Assembly: GCA_964036195.1 (NCBI GenBank)
Contig: OZ038452.1
Coordinates: forward strand, 10,224,704-10,288,703
Reading direction: 5' to 3'
DNA length: 64,000 nucleotides
Origin: Sphaerolaimus hirsutus
Lineage: Eukaryota > Nematoda > Chromadorea > Monhysterida > Sphaerolaimidae
The notes below the pieces were generated by a model. The model was not told the DNA's origin. It made no database searches and saw only the letters and a program-made list of their open reading frames with translations. Shown piece by piece: positions 41,601-56,600 of the stretch. Made by a program: the position numbers and the translations under genes. Positions within the stretch are counted from its first letter, which is position 1. The number at the start of each line of letters is the position of its first letter.

Positions 41601-44600
41601 TTTTAATAAAAATCGCTGGGGTCAAAATTAGCCCTATTTCTGCCTAAAATCGCCTCTGGGGGTAATAAAAGCCATATAAATTGGTAGGGAATGCACACTT
41701 ATGCTTTCTGTGCTAATAAAAGTACTGTAGCGCTTTGGAAAAGCTTGAAAGTCAGTTTTTTAAAGTGTAAAAGTAATTAAATTGAATATTTGTGATGTGA
41801 ATCACATTTCATCGACCATTTGCAATTTTGTTTGCAGAAATAGCATGTTCTTGCTCAGAACAAAATATAAATGATATTGGAAGTGAACATGGATGCATTT
41901 GCATAAATGTTTGATGTGACAACACCAGGGGTCTCCTAGGGGGGGGGGGGGCTGGGGGGGGGCTGCCCCCCCCCAAATCGGCCAGCTATCTATCTATCCC
42001 GGAGGCCGCTCAGCTATCTATCTATCCCGAGGCAAATTTTTTGGCTACTACCCCAAAAGACCCCCCCCCCCAAATCGCTCAGCTATTTATCTATCTATCT
42101 GGAGTGGTTTTTGACAAATTTTGCCCCAATTTTCGCTCAGAATCACTAATGTTCGCACCGTTTTATAGTTTTTCACCTTCAAAATCGTGCTTTCCGGCTA
42201 TATACCTATTTTTAGCCATTTTATACCTCCTTTTGGCTACTTTTAACTGATTATTAGCGATTTTTTTCCCCTTTCTGCCTTCTTAACCTTGAAAAAGCCT
42301 ATATATTGTGCCCCCGCCAGCCCCCCCCCCCCCAAGCCCCCCCCAGCCCCCCCCCCAGAAAAATTTTCCAGCTATCTATCCCTCCGGAGGAGCGATTTGC
42401 TATCTATCCAGCCCCCGCGAGGGCCAAAATCCTGGAGACCCCTGGACAACACAAAAAACATAACTATGAATACTTCCTAAAATGATTCACAGCCTACCGT
42501 ACATGCTTAAAAGCACACATAAATGGGTACTACACCCCTAAATTGGTTGTAAAAGCCATGAAAAAAGAAACTGATGGATTGTTTGCATGAAAGTGCGCGC
42601 TTGCGCGCAAAATTTTTGCATTTTACCCAGTGCTTGAGTACCAAAATTTTTTGTCAGCGATTTTTTTTTAAATCGGTACGGGTGCTGCGATTTGTTTTTT
42701 TAAATCGGAATTTTTTTTTTTAAATCGCTTTAAAAAAATCGCTTGCCAACCCTAACTATAGAATGGCTATTTGCTGTTAGAAATATAGCTATTAGTGTTT
42801 AAAAACCGTTTTATAAAAATTACGAGTTACCCTGTTATGAGTGCACACCTCGGGGCTTTTATGCCTGAAACTGCAGCTTATCCATTGTGCAATTTCTTAT
42901 GTGTTTTGCTAAGTGCTTCATTTTGAAATACTTGTTTTTTTACTGAACTTGAACGCAGGAAGTTGGATGTCTGGATCACTTTTTGTTAAACCGTATCCGT
43001 AAAAATTTTGTTTTGCAGCCCAAACTTAAATGTCAAGTGCCTTCCTTGCCCACTTGCCTTCTGAAAACGACATCTCAGAGCGCGGCCATATATGCAAAAC
43101 TTGTGACAATTTGCCTAAACACTCATTTTTTCTGATGGACGAGTCAAGTGTTTGCGTCAATCTAAAATAAACTTGTATTAGAGCACAAACAATACCGGTA
43201 TATGGCGGAAATATGACAAAAAGGGTTCGATTGCAGGCAGTTAGGGTTCCGTGCTGAATTTGACATTATGTAACTAAAACCTTTTGTTCTCAATGAAACC
43301 GGTCCCATTGCAGCATAAAAGCCATCAAATGACAAAAAGCTGAACAAGCAAGGTTCTCCATGGACAATAAATTGTTTGACTTGTGCTCATATTTTGAATG
43401 CAAATAATCGGTCTAAAAATAGCAAAATTTAACTGCAGCCATCGTTTATGCACTAAAAAATGTATGGAATTCCATACTACAAATTGCAGCTACAAAACGT
43501 CCGTTTAAAATGAACCAGATTGATACCAACAGACATCCACACCACGCAACCCAACAACGAACCAAAAAACCCACGCAGTCAAAAAGAACCTACCGCCAAC
43601 CCCCCCCCCCATAAAAAAACACCCCCTCACCTTCGTAGCAGCGTCCACATTGGCGCCCCTCTTCAACAACTCCCTCACAATGTCGCTATGTCCCTCTTTG
43701 CTAGCCAAATGCAACGCGTTCAGCCCGTTCGCGTTGGCCGCGTTGATGTCCACGCCCGACTTTAACATGTCCAACACGCGCTCCAAGTTGCCGTTGCGCG
43801 CCGCGCGCAAGAGGGCGCTCGAGCCCTCCGTCTGCGAGGGGGGGGGTTGTTTAGGGGGTGTTATTGTTGGCAGGTTGCCAAGTGGGAGGAGTCTTTTTGT
43901 GAGGGTGATTGCCAGATGAGAATACAGAGTTGATGAGAATAGAGAGTTTTGGTGTTTGATTGAGTATACAGAGGAGAATGGTGTAAAATGTGAATTGAGA
44001 ATGGTGGAAATAAACGTTATCTGGTGGAATTTTTTTCGCAGCACACTAATGGGATGGTGGAAAACCTAGGACCAGACCAGTATCAATATAATGCGGTCCC
44101 TGAACTCACCGAAGACATGATAATCAATATTCCGATCAAATAACCGTGACAAATTAAGTCAAATAATAAGTAAATGAACAAAAGTAAATGAATTTAGAGC
44201 CCCGCGGGACTTTGGTTGACGCAGCGCGAGTAAAAGTTGTCGCGCCGCTTGTATAGTCAACTCTGTTTCGAGTCTAGCGACAGCTAACAATAAAACACGT
44301 CAATACTTCACTTCGCGAAGCTGAAGTGCCAAAAAGCCGCGTCGGCTAGTGTTTGCATATGTAGATCGCAAAAGTTACGACCATATCGCTGTTTTGGCAA
44401 TAAATTTTGCCCGGAATTCGCTCGCTGCGAAGGTGCGAGGTGAAAATGCTATTTAAAAAAGCGAAAAATTTCACGAGAACTCTACATCGAGGGATTAGCG
44501 ATGTGGTTTTCGACAAACTGAAAATATCTCAATCGTGATTTTCCGCGGTCGAAGTGGAGGCAGTCAGAAGATGCGAATAAACAATGGAAAGAGGCAAGTG

Positions 44601-47600
44601 TTTTTGAAGGAAAAAATTCACCGCAGGGAAAGCTTAAACGGTCGGACGCTAATACAGGGTGTTCCACGTGAAATCCAACGTCATATGACACTTGAAAGTG
44701 ACAGCAAAATCAATAAGTTCCGCATATCCGAGCCTCGCTTTACCACATAAAGCGCACTAAAATGAGCAAAAACGACCGCCGCGGTACAAACAGAAGGAAC
44801 AGAAGCGCCGAAATAGCAATGTGCGAGCTAGTGGGGCATAAAGTCGGGCAGTTGTTAGCTTAGCCAGCTGCGGCGCCGCGCCCATGTAGCTCATTCTACC
44901 GTAACCGAAAGAATAGGGAACATATAAAATTGGGTCAATGTTTTTTCGAGCATTCCGGTCCCGATTCATTGAATCGAAAATTCATCATCGAATTAAGCCA
45001 CAGTTTTCGATACAAATAACCGGACGGGGTCACAAAAAAACAGGAGTCAGCGGACAAAATTCTGCAGCCGCAATGTACTTCGAAATGGGCGCCGCCTAAA
45101 AATGGGCAAAAACACGTAAATATTGATTGATTCGTGAATCCGAGCACACGGTAAACCTATAGCGCACATAAAAACTTGGACACATGCCAGCACATCAATT
45201 TTATTTTTTAATGCGACAAAGATGTTTTGGATACATAAAAAACGCATGCGATCCGCCACGAAAAGCATGTGACGTTACGTTGAACAAAAAACGTATCGCA
45301 AAGCTTACGCAAAGATGACTAGTGTATGAAAACGTTTGGTGCACGGCTTGATCATTCTACCGTGCTGAATTGCAGCTGTGTCTGCTGTCACTGTAAAATG
45401 TACAGTGAAGTAACCATGCTACCTACTTAAAATCCAATATTTTACAGTCCATTTCAGCGCCGGAAAATGGCGAAAAATAGTGGACAAAGACTAGGTATAG
45501 GTAACCTAAGTATTCATTTGGTGTATTCAAACTAAAGATGCTGGCATTAGGTGATCCAAAATCTCACATTGACAAATTAGTCGCCGAAGAGGTTCCAATT
45601 TGCATGTTTCCACTGCACCGCTGCCAATATATTGCATGGAAACCTGGCACAAACGCAAATTGCATTGCGCCGCATGGAAATGGCCAAAAATGTAATTGTG
45701 CCCGCTGTTACAATCTCACGGTACTTGCACATGAAAAATTTACATTTCTATGTTCGTCATTCACTCGCTCAAATCCGACGGTAAAAGCTGGCAAATTGCG
45801 GAAAAAACGGCCGATAAAAAAAGAGCCAGAGTAAATTGCCGCCGGCCGGAATTATCCAATAAAAGAAAACCTGCCACATAAACGGACGTGGCAAAATAAA
45901 ATCGAAATTCTTGGGGATCTAGCGAAAAGCTAACGAAGCTTAGAATCGCATTCTCTAGCGGAGCACGGGCGCAGTGCAGCGCATCTAATCATGACCACAG
46001 CCATCATGTAACCAATTGATTGAAAACGGGCGCCGCGGCGAAGCCACTGAAAAGCCAGCATTTCCTGGAGACGGATTCAATTATAATTGGAACGTAAGGC
46101 GCACATAAGGCGCCAGACACGGGAGCGACCGGCGAAATTGTGGGCGCTCTGGTGTCAATCCCAGACCCTGTAAAATGCCCCGTAAAATGTTAAATGTCAT
46201 GCAAAGTGTCAAAAGTTTGCCATTTTGCAGGGCATTTTACATGACTTTTGACACTTTATATGACATTTTACATTTTTCAGGGCATTTTACAGGGTTTGGG
46301 ACTGCCCCTGACCCCCGGGCACATTTTCATGAACTTACACGCGCGTCGGGCGCCTTACGCCCTAATAAAATTGGGCGCCTGGCCGTTGCCACGCCACTCG
46401 ATGAACGTGGACGGGATGGAAGGGATGGAACGGGAGCGCCTTCCCACTGTGAGCACTAATTAAAATGCCACGAGCCGCCCCGCGCTGTGGGGAATTAGCT
46501 TAGCTCAGCCTGGACTGGCAGCATGTTTGTCTGGCCGTTAGCTCCGGGCTAAACCGGGGACCGGGGACCAACTGTAGATATTGTCAAGTCATGAAAAAAC
46601 GTAGAAAATGAGGAAACGTCAAAACATGGCTACCGAGTTTCAACAGCAAAATAAACTTGCGGCTATGAAAAATTTCAGACTTGACATGACGTAATTTGAC
46701 ATGACAAGCCACTTTCCTTGACTCTAAGAATTCATGCCGTAATTTGACATGGCGTGGAATTGGCCGCAGAGTAAATGCTGACGGGTTGGGGCGAGTGAAA
46801 ACAAACACGTGCCATGCGCTGAATGCATGATCACATTTTGCATGACTCTGTATTGTTTTGCATTGTGCCACGAACAGCGGCGCATGGGGAAATTACATGG
46901 AAATTGACATGGCATTGTCAATTGTGGTGGTGAATGAAATAAAATTGAAGGGTTTTTTTTAATTTGAAGGTTACCTGTCTTGGATAAAAAGGGCGAAGGA
47001 TGAATACTTTTACAAATATAACAAACTAAATAAGCTGCAACATATTGGTCACCCTGTACGTGCACAGACAATCTGATGTGCTAGAAATAAGTCGATAAAT
47101 CCATGCACTCACGGGATAACAACCGTGCAATGCACATGCAGATTACCTGTAATAACGGACGCCATTTCATGGCCACGGCAGCGAGATTGTTTTCACTCAG
47201 AAACAAAATATTCAACATGAAATTTTCCAGACATTTTCTGATACATTTTCAAGGTATTTTTTTCAAACAAAGAAAATAATTCATTGTGAAAATTGTGTAC
47301 CTGCGCATCCCTCGCCCGCTTGAAGTCGAAATAAACATTGACGTGAATATCGGTCTCAATTGTCGGAGTCTTTCCGGACATGTTTTTAAAGTTTTTTTTA
47401 CTTAAAGCCAACTTAAAAGCCAAAGTGTTCGCCTAGCCAAGCATGCAATTTCGCTTGAAATTATGCGTGAGTAAAAGCGCACATAGTGTGTGTCCTTTTC
47501 GTTTTACGATACCTTGATTCATCCGCATTCTCTGCGCATTTTCTGCAGTGTGAATCAGTTTTGCAGCTTTTAAAAGCACAATGCTAAAATTCGACACAGA

Positions 47601-50600
47601 ACTAGTGAGACCACAATACGAATATAATGCAGATACATTTGAATAACTGTCATCACAGTCACAAATTTAGTCATCTAGGATAAAAGTAATTTTGATTGAA
47701 AGGGTGACAAATATTTCCGCACTGAATACGACGTCAAGTGCGTGAAATCCAAATATTTGACTTTTGAAGTGTGACCCTCAATTGAATTCGAGCATTTGCA
47801 ATCGGTTTGACTGAAGTTGTGTTTGACTTGAAATAAATAAATAAATATTTACGTTGGATTTCGCGCAGGTGAATACTTTGAGCTTGATATGCTGGGTGGT
47901 TGATTCTCGATTGTCGACTTTTTAAAAGGAGTCGATTTCCAATTGTTCGATTTGAAGGTTCCAGTAATGCTACGATTACAGCTCGGGCGTAAAATTCCAG
48001 CGTAAAATTCCATCGCAAAATTGATTACATAAAAGTGGATGATGATACAGGTCTGCAATTTTTCATGGAGAATATGTTTATCAATACCTTCATTGTGTCC
48101 GAGAGTCATCATGCACAGTCACTGCAATTTGATTGTGGAAATTCAAAAATTTCTATTTTACGCTGGAATTTTACGCCAGCTGAAGAAAAGTCAATTCTAC
48201 GCCAGGTGATTGCATGCAATGACATAGCGTAGAATTGATTTTTCTTCAGCTGGCGTAAAATTCCAGCGTAAAATAGAAATTTTTGAATTTCCACAATCGA
48301 ATTGCAGTGACTGTGGATGATGACTCTCGGTCACAATGAAGGTATTGATAAACATATTCTCCATGAAAAATTGCAGACCTGTATCATCATCCACTTTTAT
48401 GTAATCAATTTTGCGATGGAATTTTACGCTGGAATTTTACGCCCGAGCTGTAATCGCTCCATAAAGGAAAAAAACCCGGCTAATAATACCATCGAAGCTC
48501 CTATGAATTCTGTACATGAAACACGGAGCAGCTAAAACAAAAACTACAGAATTCACATCCACCCTCTTCAAGGCACAGCAGATAAAAAGTCGAGCAATCC
48601 TTTCTATTTATTTTTGGAGATATATTTGGTTTTGTGGTGCAGTGAGCATTTCACCACCAAATCAGGAGCAGTTATGAGCAGTGTGGTAGCAACTACCGTA
48701 ATCGAGCGATTACTGAAGTTCAAAATCGGCATCCTGTTAAAATACTTAGTCCTGTTAAATCCTTAGTAGAACTTAGTCCTGTTAAATCACACCATTACAG
48801 TGGTGGTGAATAAAAAAAGAGAAAAATGAATGAGAATGGTTGATACTCAAAATGGATGGAAATGATATGAAATTATGCGCTGTGAGTACGATTGAAATGC
48901 GGCTGAAAAAATGGAGCAAGAACGCCATTCCGAAAAAAGCGCCCAAGAGTCTAACTGGCGCCATCCAATCAGAAACTTAAATGAACCTTGAACCTTAAAT
49001 CAACCTGAAACAAAAGGAGTAACAAATGTGCTGTAAATGTAACCATTTTCTGTGGAACATTTTTGACAAACCTTCTTCTGTTGCACATTAGCACTCGCGC
49101 CATTGTTGGTGTTAAGACTCGGTCTGCTAGCGTGCAAATCAGTTTCCGAGGCACTGGCGCCCGGTGGCAATCCTGGGGGCACTCCCAGACCCTGTAACAT
49201 GCTCTGTAACATGCCCTGTAAAATGTCAAGTCATGTCAAATGCAAACTTTCCTTTTACAGGGCATTTGACAATTAGCATGTTATTTTACGTTTCCAGGGC
49301 ATTTTGCATGACTTTTAACACTTTGCATGACATTCGACATTTTCCAGGGAATTTTCCATGACTTTTAACACTTTGCATGACATTTAAAATTTTCCAGCAC
49401 ATCAAAAAATGGATGTTTGGATGCGCGGTGAAGCGTCGTGAAGTGTCTTCCCGCCGACGCTTCCCGACGCTTCACGAACTTGCTCTGCGCTTCCACACGC
49501 CTCACGAAATTTTGCGTGAAGACACTTCACGCTTCTTAACCTGGTGCTGGCACGCAAATCTATATGTGAGTGAAGCGCGTGGAAGCACCAAACGGCGTGA
49601 AGTGTTTTCCACAATTTTTGGAAGCGCGTGAAGCGTTGGTGAAGCTAGGTGAAGTGGAAGACACTTCACCACAAATTTAATGATTGTTAGTGAAGCGTGT
49701 GGAAGCGTGTTGAAGCGTGTGGAAGCGAGCCGCTTCACGCGCATCCAGCCCGCTTCCCGACGCATCACACCCCCATTTTTTGCTGTGCATGGCATTTCAC
49801 ATAACTTTTGACACTTTGCATGATATTTGACATCTTACACGACATTTTACAAAGTCTGGGAGTGGCACCTGATGTTGATGCACCGATGTTGGGGCCCCGA
49901 AGGACGGTCATTGCGGTGCTTTTGGATTTCGGGATGTAATTAGAATCTTTAAAAGTCCTCTGTCTCGATTTCCTCGTTTTTGAGGATATTTCGACTTGGT
50001 GTTAGATTAATAACAGAAATGTATTTGAAATTCAATAAGCGGATAACGGTCAATAACAAATAAATAAATTCAAGTGATTTCTCCAAACGAATGATGTAGT
50101 AGGCAGTAGCTGAAAACACACAGGTAAAGCATTTCTTTTAGTAGGATCGCATGACTCCAGCGTGTGGGATGTAAAAAGTGACGTGAAAATATAAATATAC
50201 CTAGTATTTACCTTCTGCTTCTGCTGAATATAAATAGAAGAAATACGATAATGGAGAACCGGATGAAGAAAATCCTGGATAAGATGATCTCATCCTCAAA
50301 AATATTATATTTATCATCAAGTAAAATTTTCTACTGTGCTGAAGAGCCGCACTTAAAAACCGCACACGATAAATTTTACTTTAACTAAAATTAAAAACCT
50401 ATAAAAATACACCACCCGCCGGTGGAAATGGCTGTCTGTTCATGAAAACAAACAGCAATTTGAAAACAATTTCCATTCAAACAACACAGGGGGGTTCTTT
50501 ATGCAATATGCATCTGCAAAGGTGCCAGCCTAGCCCCAGTGTCTGTTGAATCAGGCAGAAATGGACTGAATTTTAGTTTGGATTGGTCGCTACCTGATGG

Positions 50601-53600
50601 ATAGGTGGGATACGATTAGATCAAGGGCGGAAAAATTTTGAAAAACGAGATTTGTTTTAACTTTTTCCCTGCACTTTATCCTGATCAGTACTGATATTCA
50701 CCATAAAAATGGAAGTTTAAGTAGTGAAGTCTTTTGTGGTAATCTAAAATTCCCACCAGGAATCAAGATCTAAAACAATGTTCAACCTTCAACTCAAACG
50801 AGACGAACATTTGCCCACATCCCCACCAGTGCAAAATCAGCAAGAGAAGTGTATGTATGACGTACGCAATGTGTCTGTGAAGTGTGAACACATATTTCAA
50901 CGCGATACCACTCTTACAACATCAATATTCTATTGAAATGACATGGCGTGACATGGGAATGTGTCTCCCAGTGGGGGACACACATAGATGTGTATTTATG
51001 TAACCTTGAATAAGGATTTCTGTATTTACATGCTGTCTAATTGCATTGCAACATGTGAATAAGACATCCGGAGACATAAGACAGGTGTGGCTGGACATTA
51101 CTTAAAAAATTGTTCTACTCCCTATGTGGGTGTGAATCAAATCACACAGGTCTTGGGGACTTTTGCACTTTTGTGTCTTGTTTTTAATTGGTTGTTCGTC
51201 ATAACCAGAATAGATTTTGTGATCATATGAAAGTGTCCGGCGGTGAGAAAAGTGGGAAAAACTATTCAACAACCTTGTTCTTGTTATGGAATATTATTCG
51301 CATTGTGAGAAATTTTTAATGGGTAGAATATTTCAATTTTTCCGTGTATTTTTGCAGGCTGATTGCCGGCCCGTGGCTGTCATAAAACTGGTTGATTGCG
51401 TAATCAAATTTTTATGTTCAATTGTGTTCCAAATTCAAATATTTATATCAACCTACCTAGTTAAAATAGTTTATATGGTGTGTACTGCATATTTTGCAGT
51501 TGTTTACGGTCAAAGTGAGATGAAAATCGCCTTCTACCAAACATTTATATTTATGTGGAGTGAAATGACCAAAAAGCTGCTTTCAGCAAATCTCTCCATT
51601 CAACAAAATAAAATTTCTCGCCAACAAAACAAAATATTCGCTACAAACTGCCGTTTTAGTATGCAAATGTTATTTACATAGGTACCTGGCGCTACAATGA
51701 GTCATGCGTGTTTAAAACGGTGGATCAAAAATTGTTGAAAACTGATTCATTGCTACCGCGTGTAACCCATCATACCTGCTGTATTTCTTCTAATAGAACG
51801 GCATACCTCCAATAGAACGGCATACCTCCAATAGAACGGCACCTCTAATAGAACGGCAGGTAAGATTACGTTGGGCGAGTGCCAAAACACAAAAATATTA
51901 GAAAAATGGGTGGTGAGAACATCCAAGTTGTTCATAACTATGATTTAGGGTTGTTTTCACATTTGGTTTTGTTTGAATTTGTGCTCTGATATTAAAATAT
52001 GGTTCATGTTGCATTAAAAACACATGTTCAAATGAAAATTGTGTGAAAAATATTGGTGAAAAAATAGAACCACAGTCTCCAATAGAACAGCACCTCGAAT
52101 AGAACGGCAGCTTCCAATAGAACGGCACCTCGAATAGAACGGCAGGTAAAAAAGTTGACGAAAAAATAGAACGGCGCTCTTCTATTAGACGAAATACGGT
52201 AAATAGGTGGGTACCGTATTCCTTCTAATCGAACGGCGCCGTTCTATTTTTTTGGTCAACTTTTTTACCTGTCGTTCTATTGGAGGTGCTGTTCTATTGG
52301 AGGTATGCCGTTCTATTAGAAGAAATACGGTAATATAAAAAGTAACATAAAAAATAATGGATGTTTCATGAAATGAACAAACACGACGTTGTTTTTTGGA
52401 GACAGCTGTGGAAACTGGCAGGATGAATATAATTTTAAGAAGATAATGTAAGTAAATAAAAGGTAAATGTAAAATGAATAGGAATAGCAACTACCTACAT
52501 GGAAAATGTGAAAAAAGGGCCGCAGATGGTGGAGCGCAAATTTGATTACTGTAATCCGCTGCTGCTTAACCGAACAATCTTGCCACATTTGTTTTTACGA
52601 ATAGGACTAGAAATGCAAGCTTTTCCGAATCAAACTAACACCGCGCAGCCAGAAAAAGTGGACCTGAGGCCAATTCCACAAAAAGTAAAGTGAAAAGTGA
52701 AGTGAAAAGTGAAGTGAAAAGTGAAGTGAAAAGTGAAGTGAAAAGTGAAGTGAAAAGTGAAGTGAAAAGTGAAATGAAATTCGAAGTGAAAAATGAAGTG
52801 AAAAATGATTTTTAAAAACGTAAAGGATGAATTCTGACTTGGAAAGCATTGTCTCCGATGACTGGTAATGATGATTTACCTAGTCGGAACCGTGCCGATT
52901 TTTCGCTTGCGTCGGGACTTTGAAATTGAAAATGTTACCCTATTCAAAAAACTTCACTTCAAAATTTCAGTTCAACTTCACTTTTCACCTCATTTTTCAC
53001 CTCACTTTTCACTCCACTTTTCACTTCCCTTTTTGCGTAATTTCCCCCCAAAAAGCGCACCTTCCGCTCTTTAGCCGGGCTGGCCTGATGCAGCTCGATG
53101 CTGGTGGGGCGCGGCGGCTTGGACTCGTGATCTTGGGGCTCATCGTGCACGTTTTCCTCACTGCTCGCCGCTTTTGCAGTCCTTTCGTTGGCCGCTGGTT
53201 CGGTTAAAGTGCTCCCTCCCTGTTCGTCTACGTGTCCATTCACTTGATTGTCACTTTTCTCTGGCGTCGCCTCAGCACTTTTCTCCGTTTCAGGTGGTTT
53301 CTCTTGTTGCGAAGTGTCCATTTTGTTGGAATGATGCCAGATTAGCGATGTTTACTGTCGGTGTTCGGTTGTTAGCTTATAGCCATTTGCACAGTCGTGC
53401 CACTGAAAGGCGGCAAAAATGTTGATATATGAGAACGTTGTTATCCGTTGGAAATATAATTGCGCTCGCACGCAACGTTTGCGGGCGGAAAAATGGAAAT
53501 CTATGCAAAAAGCGAGAAAATTTTCCCAAGAATAGCGAGCGCCACAGGCCGCAGTGCACTGCAATATAACTAGTATATAGCCTCGGGGCTGAAGCCAATT

Positions 53601-56600
53601 TCAGCCGCAACTCCCTCCAAAATCGCAATTACCAAACCGCATCGGCGCAAAGACGATTCTAATATGAGCACTTAGCTGAGAAAGTGGGCTCACACTGCCG
53701 AGCGGCCGCTTAGAGCGCTTTGCAGCCCGCGGGGCGGCACAAACCTGCTTACCTAATGCGAGCGTGTTTCTGCGCGCCGTTTTGCCCACACGCAGTGCAC
53801 CGCACGGCGTTACCTAATGGCACTTTCTCGACTCAGTGTGAAACTTACCCACGCTTGAAGTGAGAGAAAAACAAAAACAGGTGAAATTCAGACACCCCCA
53901 ACTGCGGTCGGTGAAAATACCAATAGTGCTCCAATACTATTGATTGGGGTTTGGCGCACGCAAACTGCCCAAAAGCAGTCGAAGCGTGACGTGCTCGGAG
54001 CCTACAAACGCATTGAAACACTCGTATCTCGCGCGTGTCTCATGCGCCGGCGATTCAGTGTTCCACGCGTGCTATAAAGTGCCAACGAGACGGCCGCCCT
54101 GCATGCGTACAGGGTACATGTATTTACATACAGCCGGAGGGATATGGGTGGAGGTAGGACTCGAAACCCGACCCGGTTTGGAACCGGAATGGGAAAAAGA
54201 TGCTTGTATTTACAGTATCTTTGAGTTATAATTGAAGCATGTAGAAATTGTTGTAGGACTCCGTAAGGTTGTTGTAAGTTCGAGGCCGCTTGTGATACGT
54301 AAAACATGTCCAAGTCGCAATTGACATCCAGTTGTTTGAAAGATTTCAAGCAACGGGCTCTAACAGCAGCGCCACGTGCGTTCCCGGTGCAGAGCACTGC
54401 GTGTGTGTTTGTGTCCAGTCCGCAGAGACTGGCGGAGCGGTCGCATGCAGCTGCGCGCTGCATTGTTGCATCGATGGGGAAGTGCGCGCTGGCGCTTTGG
54501 GTTTTGGTGAATTTGAGTGCATTTTGGGGATGCTTAAGTCAATGTGTGGTTTCGGGCTGTTTTATGCCGGGTTTAATACCCGCCCATGTGGCCGATGTGA
54601 CCAAACATGTTCCAGATTAGGGAGGTATCGGTTTCAGCCCAATTGCTAGTGGGTAGCTCGAAAGCGACATGCGAATGCACTGCCGAATTTTCAAGGGACA
54701 TTCGCCACGGCTTAACTGACTGATATTTACAGCTCAAACTGATAGAACATGGGTGTTGTAATTCACAACAATAAAAATAAAGGGATACAAACATTTGCGT
54801 ATATTACATATTTACATCGTTGAATAGAAGAATGGCTGACACCGAGGTCTCCTCTTGAAAAGCTAAAGCAGCGAGAAACGTTTAGCATGGAAGTTAATAT
54901 TCTAAAAGCAATTTTCCTACCGACAGGTTTATAAACACTAAATTGATTGCTCCAGGCAACCCATAGTTTTCATCAGTGCTAGGGAAATTGCACATGTCTG
55001 TATGTAGTGCGCTGCACTCTCGCGCTGCGCAAATTCTGCACATTCTTACGAGAGCCATGTGAAAAACTGCACATTTCAGTGGCTTCGTTCCGAACTCAAA
55101 TGATGAAAAAGCCTTCAGGCAACAAAACAAAACGATAAGACGTCTTCATATGCAAAAACGATTTAACTGAAAGAGCAATTTAAGGAAAAGCACTTAACCG
55201 GGCAGCGGGCACAACTGGTGAGCTCATAGCAGATACAGATATCTATGTACGTAAATGCCAATTTAACAAAATACGTACATACATATATCCTATTGGTATA
55301 TATCTTGTATATTTATGCACTTTCTCCCAAAACGCCAACCAAACCAAGAAAACATTACGCTACGTTTTAGCCAACCAAATAGCATAAAACTAAAAACACA
55401 CCTCAACAACTGCACCGCACCGCGTAAAACACTCAATGGAAAGCTAAAATGAAAGCCGCAGAACGCATGGGGCAGTTCGAATGCAGTGCACTGCGCAATG
55501 GTTCACTGTGTGTGTGTGTGTCGCTAAAAACGGGTGCGGTGGAAATGAATTGCCCACCGCCGCCGCGCGATATGGACCGGGCGATAACAATTGCGCGAAA
55601 TGAGGGGCACCCGCGCGGGCACTCGCCTGTCTGCATGGAAATTAGCCGGTCCTGGCGGCGCTGCGGCTAGTGTCTGGGTTGCGCGCGAATAGCTGCTCGC
55701 AGTTCACGGTGGGCGCAGTGCACTGCGAGTGGAACACGCGCGGCAGTCGATCGAGATAGCAGCCGGCATCAAATTGGCCCCTTTCCGCTGCGCAGTGGAA
55801 CCAATATCCGTTCAAGCGACTCGGTGCCGCTGGCAAATCGGAGAGACAAGAGCGCCGCAGTGCGGCCGGGGGGCGGCCGAGGTCAAAAGTGCACATGCGT
55901 CATTCCATGACGGCGCGGTCACAAGCGGTCACGCAGTGGTGGAAAAACGCCCGAGGAAAATGGTGTCAGGGCGCCATGGTTCATGGATTTTGGTCATTCG
56001 GAATTGTAGCGCAGGCGTTAAGGATGACTGCATCCTTAACTACACGCAATTTTCACAATAATCTTATTCGGATTGCCATCTCCACGTGTGCGCACGCGGA
56101 GAAGTAAAAAGTCGCCTGAAAGTCACTCGAATATAATACAGGGCGAGTCTTCGATCGCCTATCTAGGCCCTAATAAGGCGCCATTTCTCTAATCACTAGA
56201 TCACGCTGAACGCATTGCACTGCAGCGCGCCCGCCTCAGTTGATGCATGTAAGCAGATCGCCTAGGAGGCGTCGCGTTGCACTGCGACAAGCGCCCCGCT
56301 CGCGAACATGCCGCATCGATCATTTTCGGGATGAAACGCGCTATGTGGCTATTTTGCATGATGCCAAATTGATGGGTTGTCGTTGTGGCGAGGATTGGAT
56401 TGCGTGGGGGTGGCGGTTAAAAAGTGATGGTGTAGTGGATTTGAATATAATGCGTGAATGGACGACGCGCTTTAAGGTGGAATTACAGCATAACGATCAA
56501 TAGAAGGTGATACGACAAATAAAACTGTGTATTTTTCCGAATTTTTTGTGCGTTTTTCTATTCAGTTCTGCAAAAAAAGTACCTATATCAATAAATATAA

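Noticed and set aside
45538-45834. Plus-strand 98-codon Cys-rich frame with a basic end
   Set aside because: No family resemblance, no splice or promoter support, and length within what AT-rich DNA gives by chance.
48035-48535. Matching short frames beginning [10 protein letters not shown] on both strands
   Set aside because: A mirror effect of the perfect inverted repeat, not genes.
54002-54649. Overlapping open frames on both strands, 104-153 codons
   Set aside because: They lie in a GC-rich block where stops are rare. They overlap one another and have no recognisable domain.
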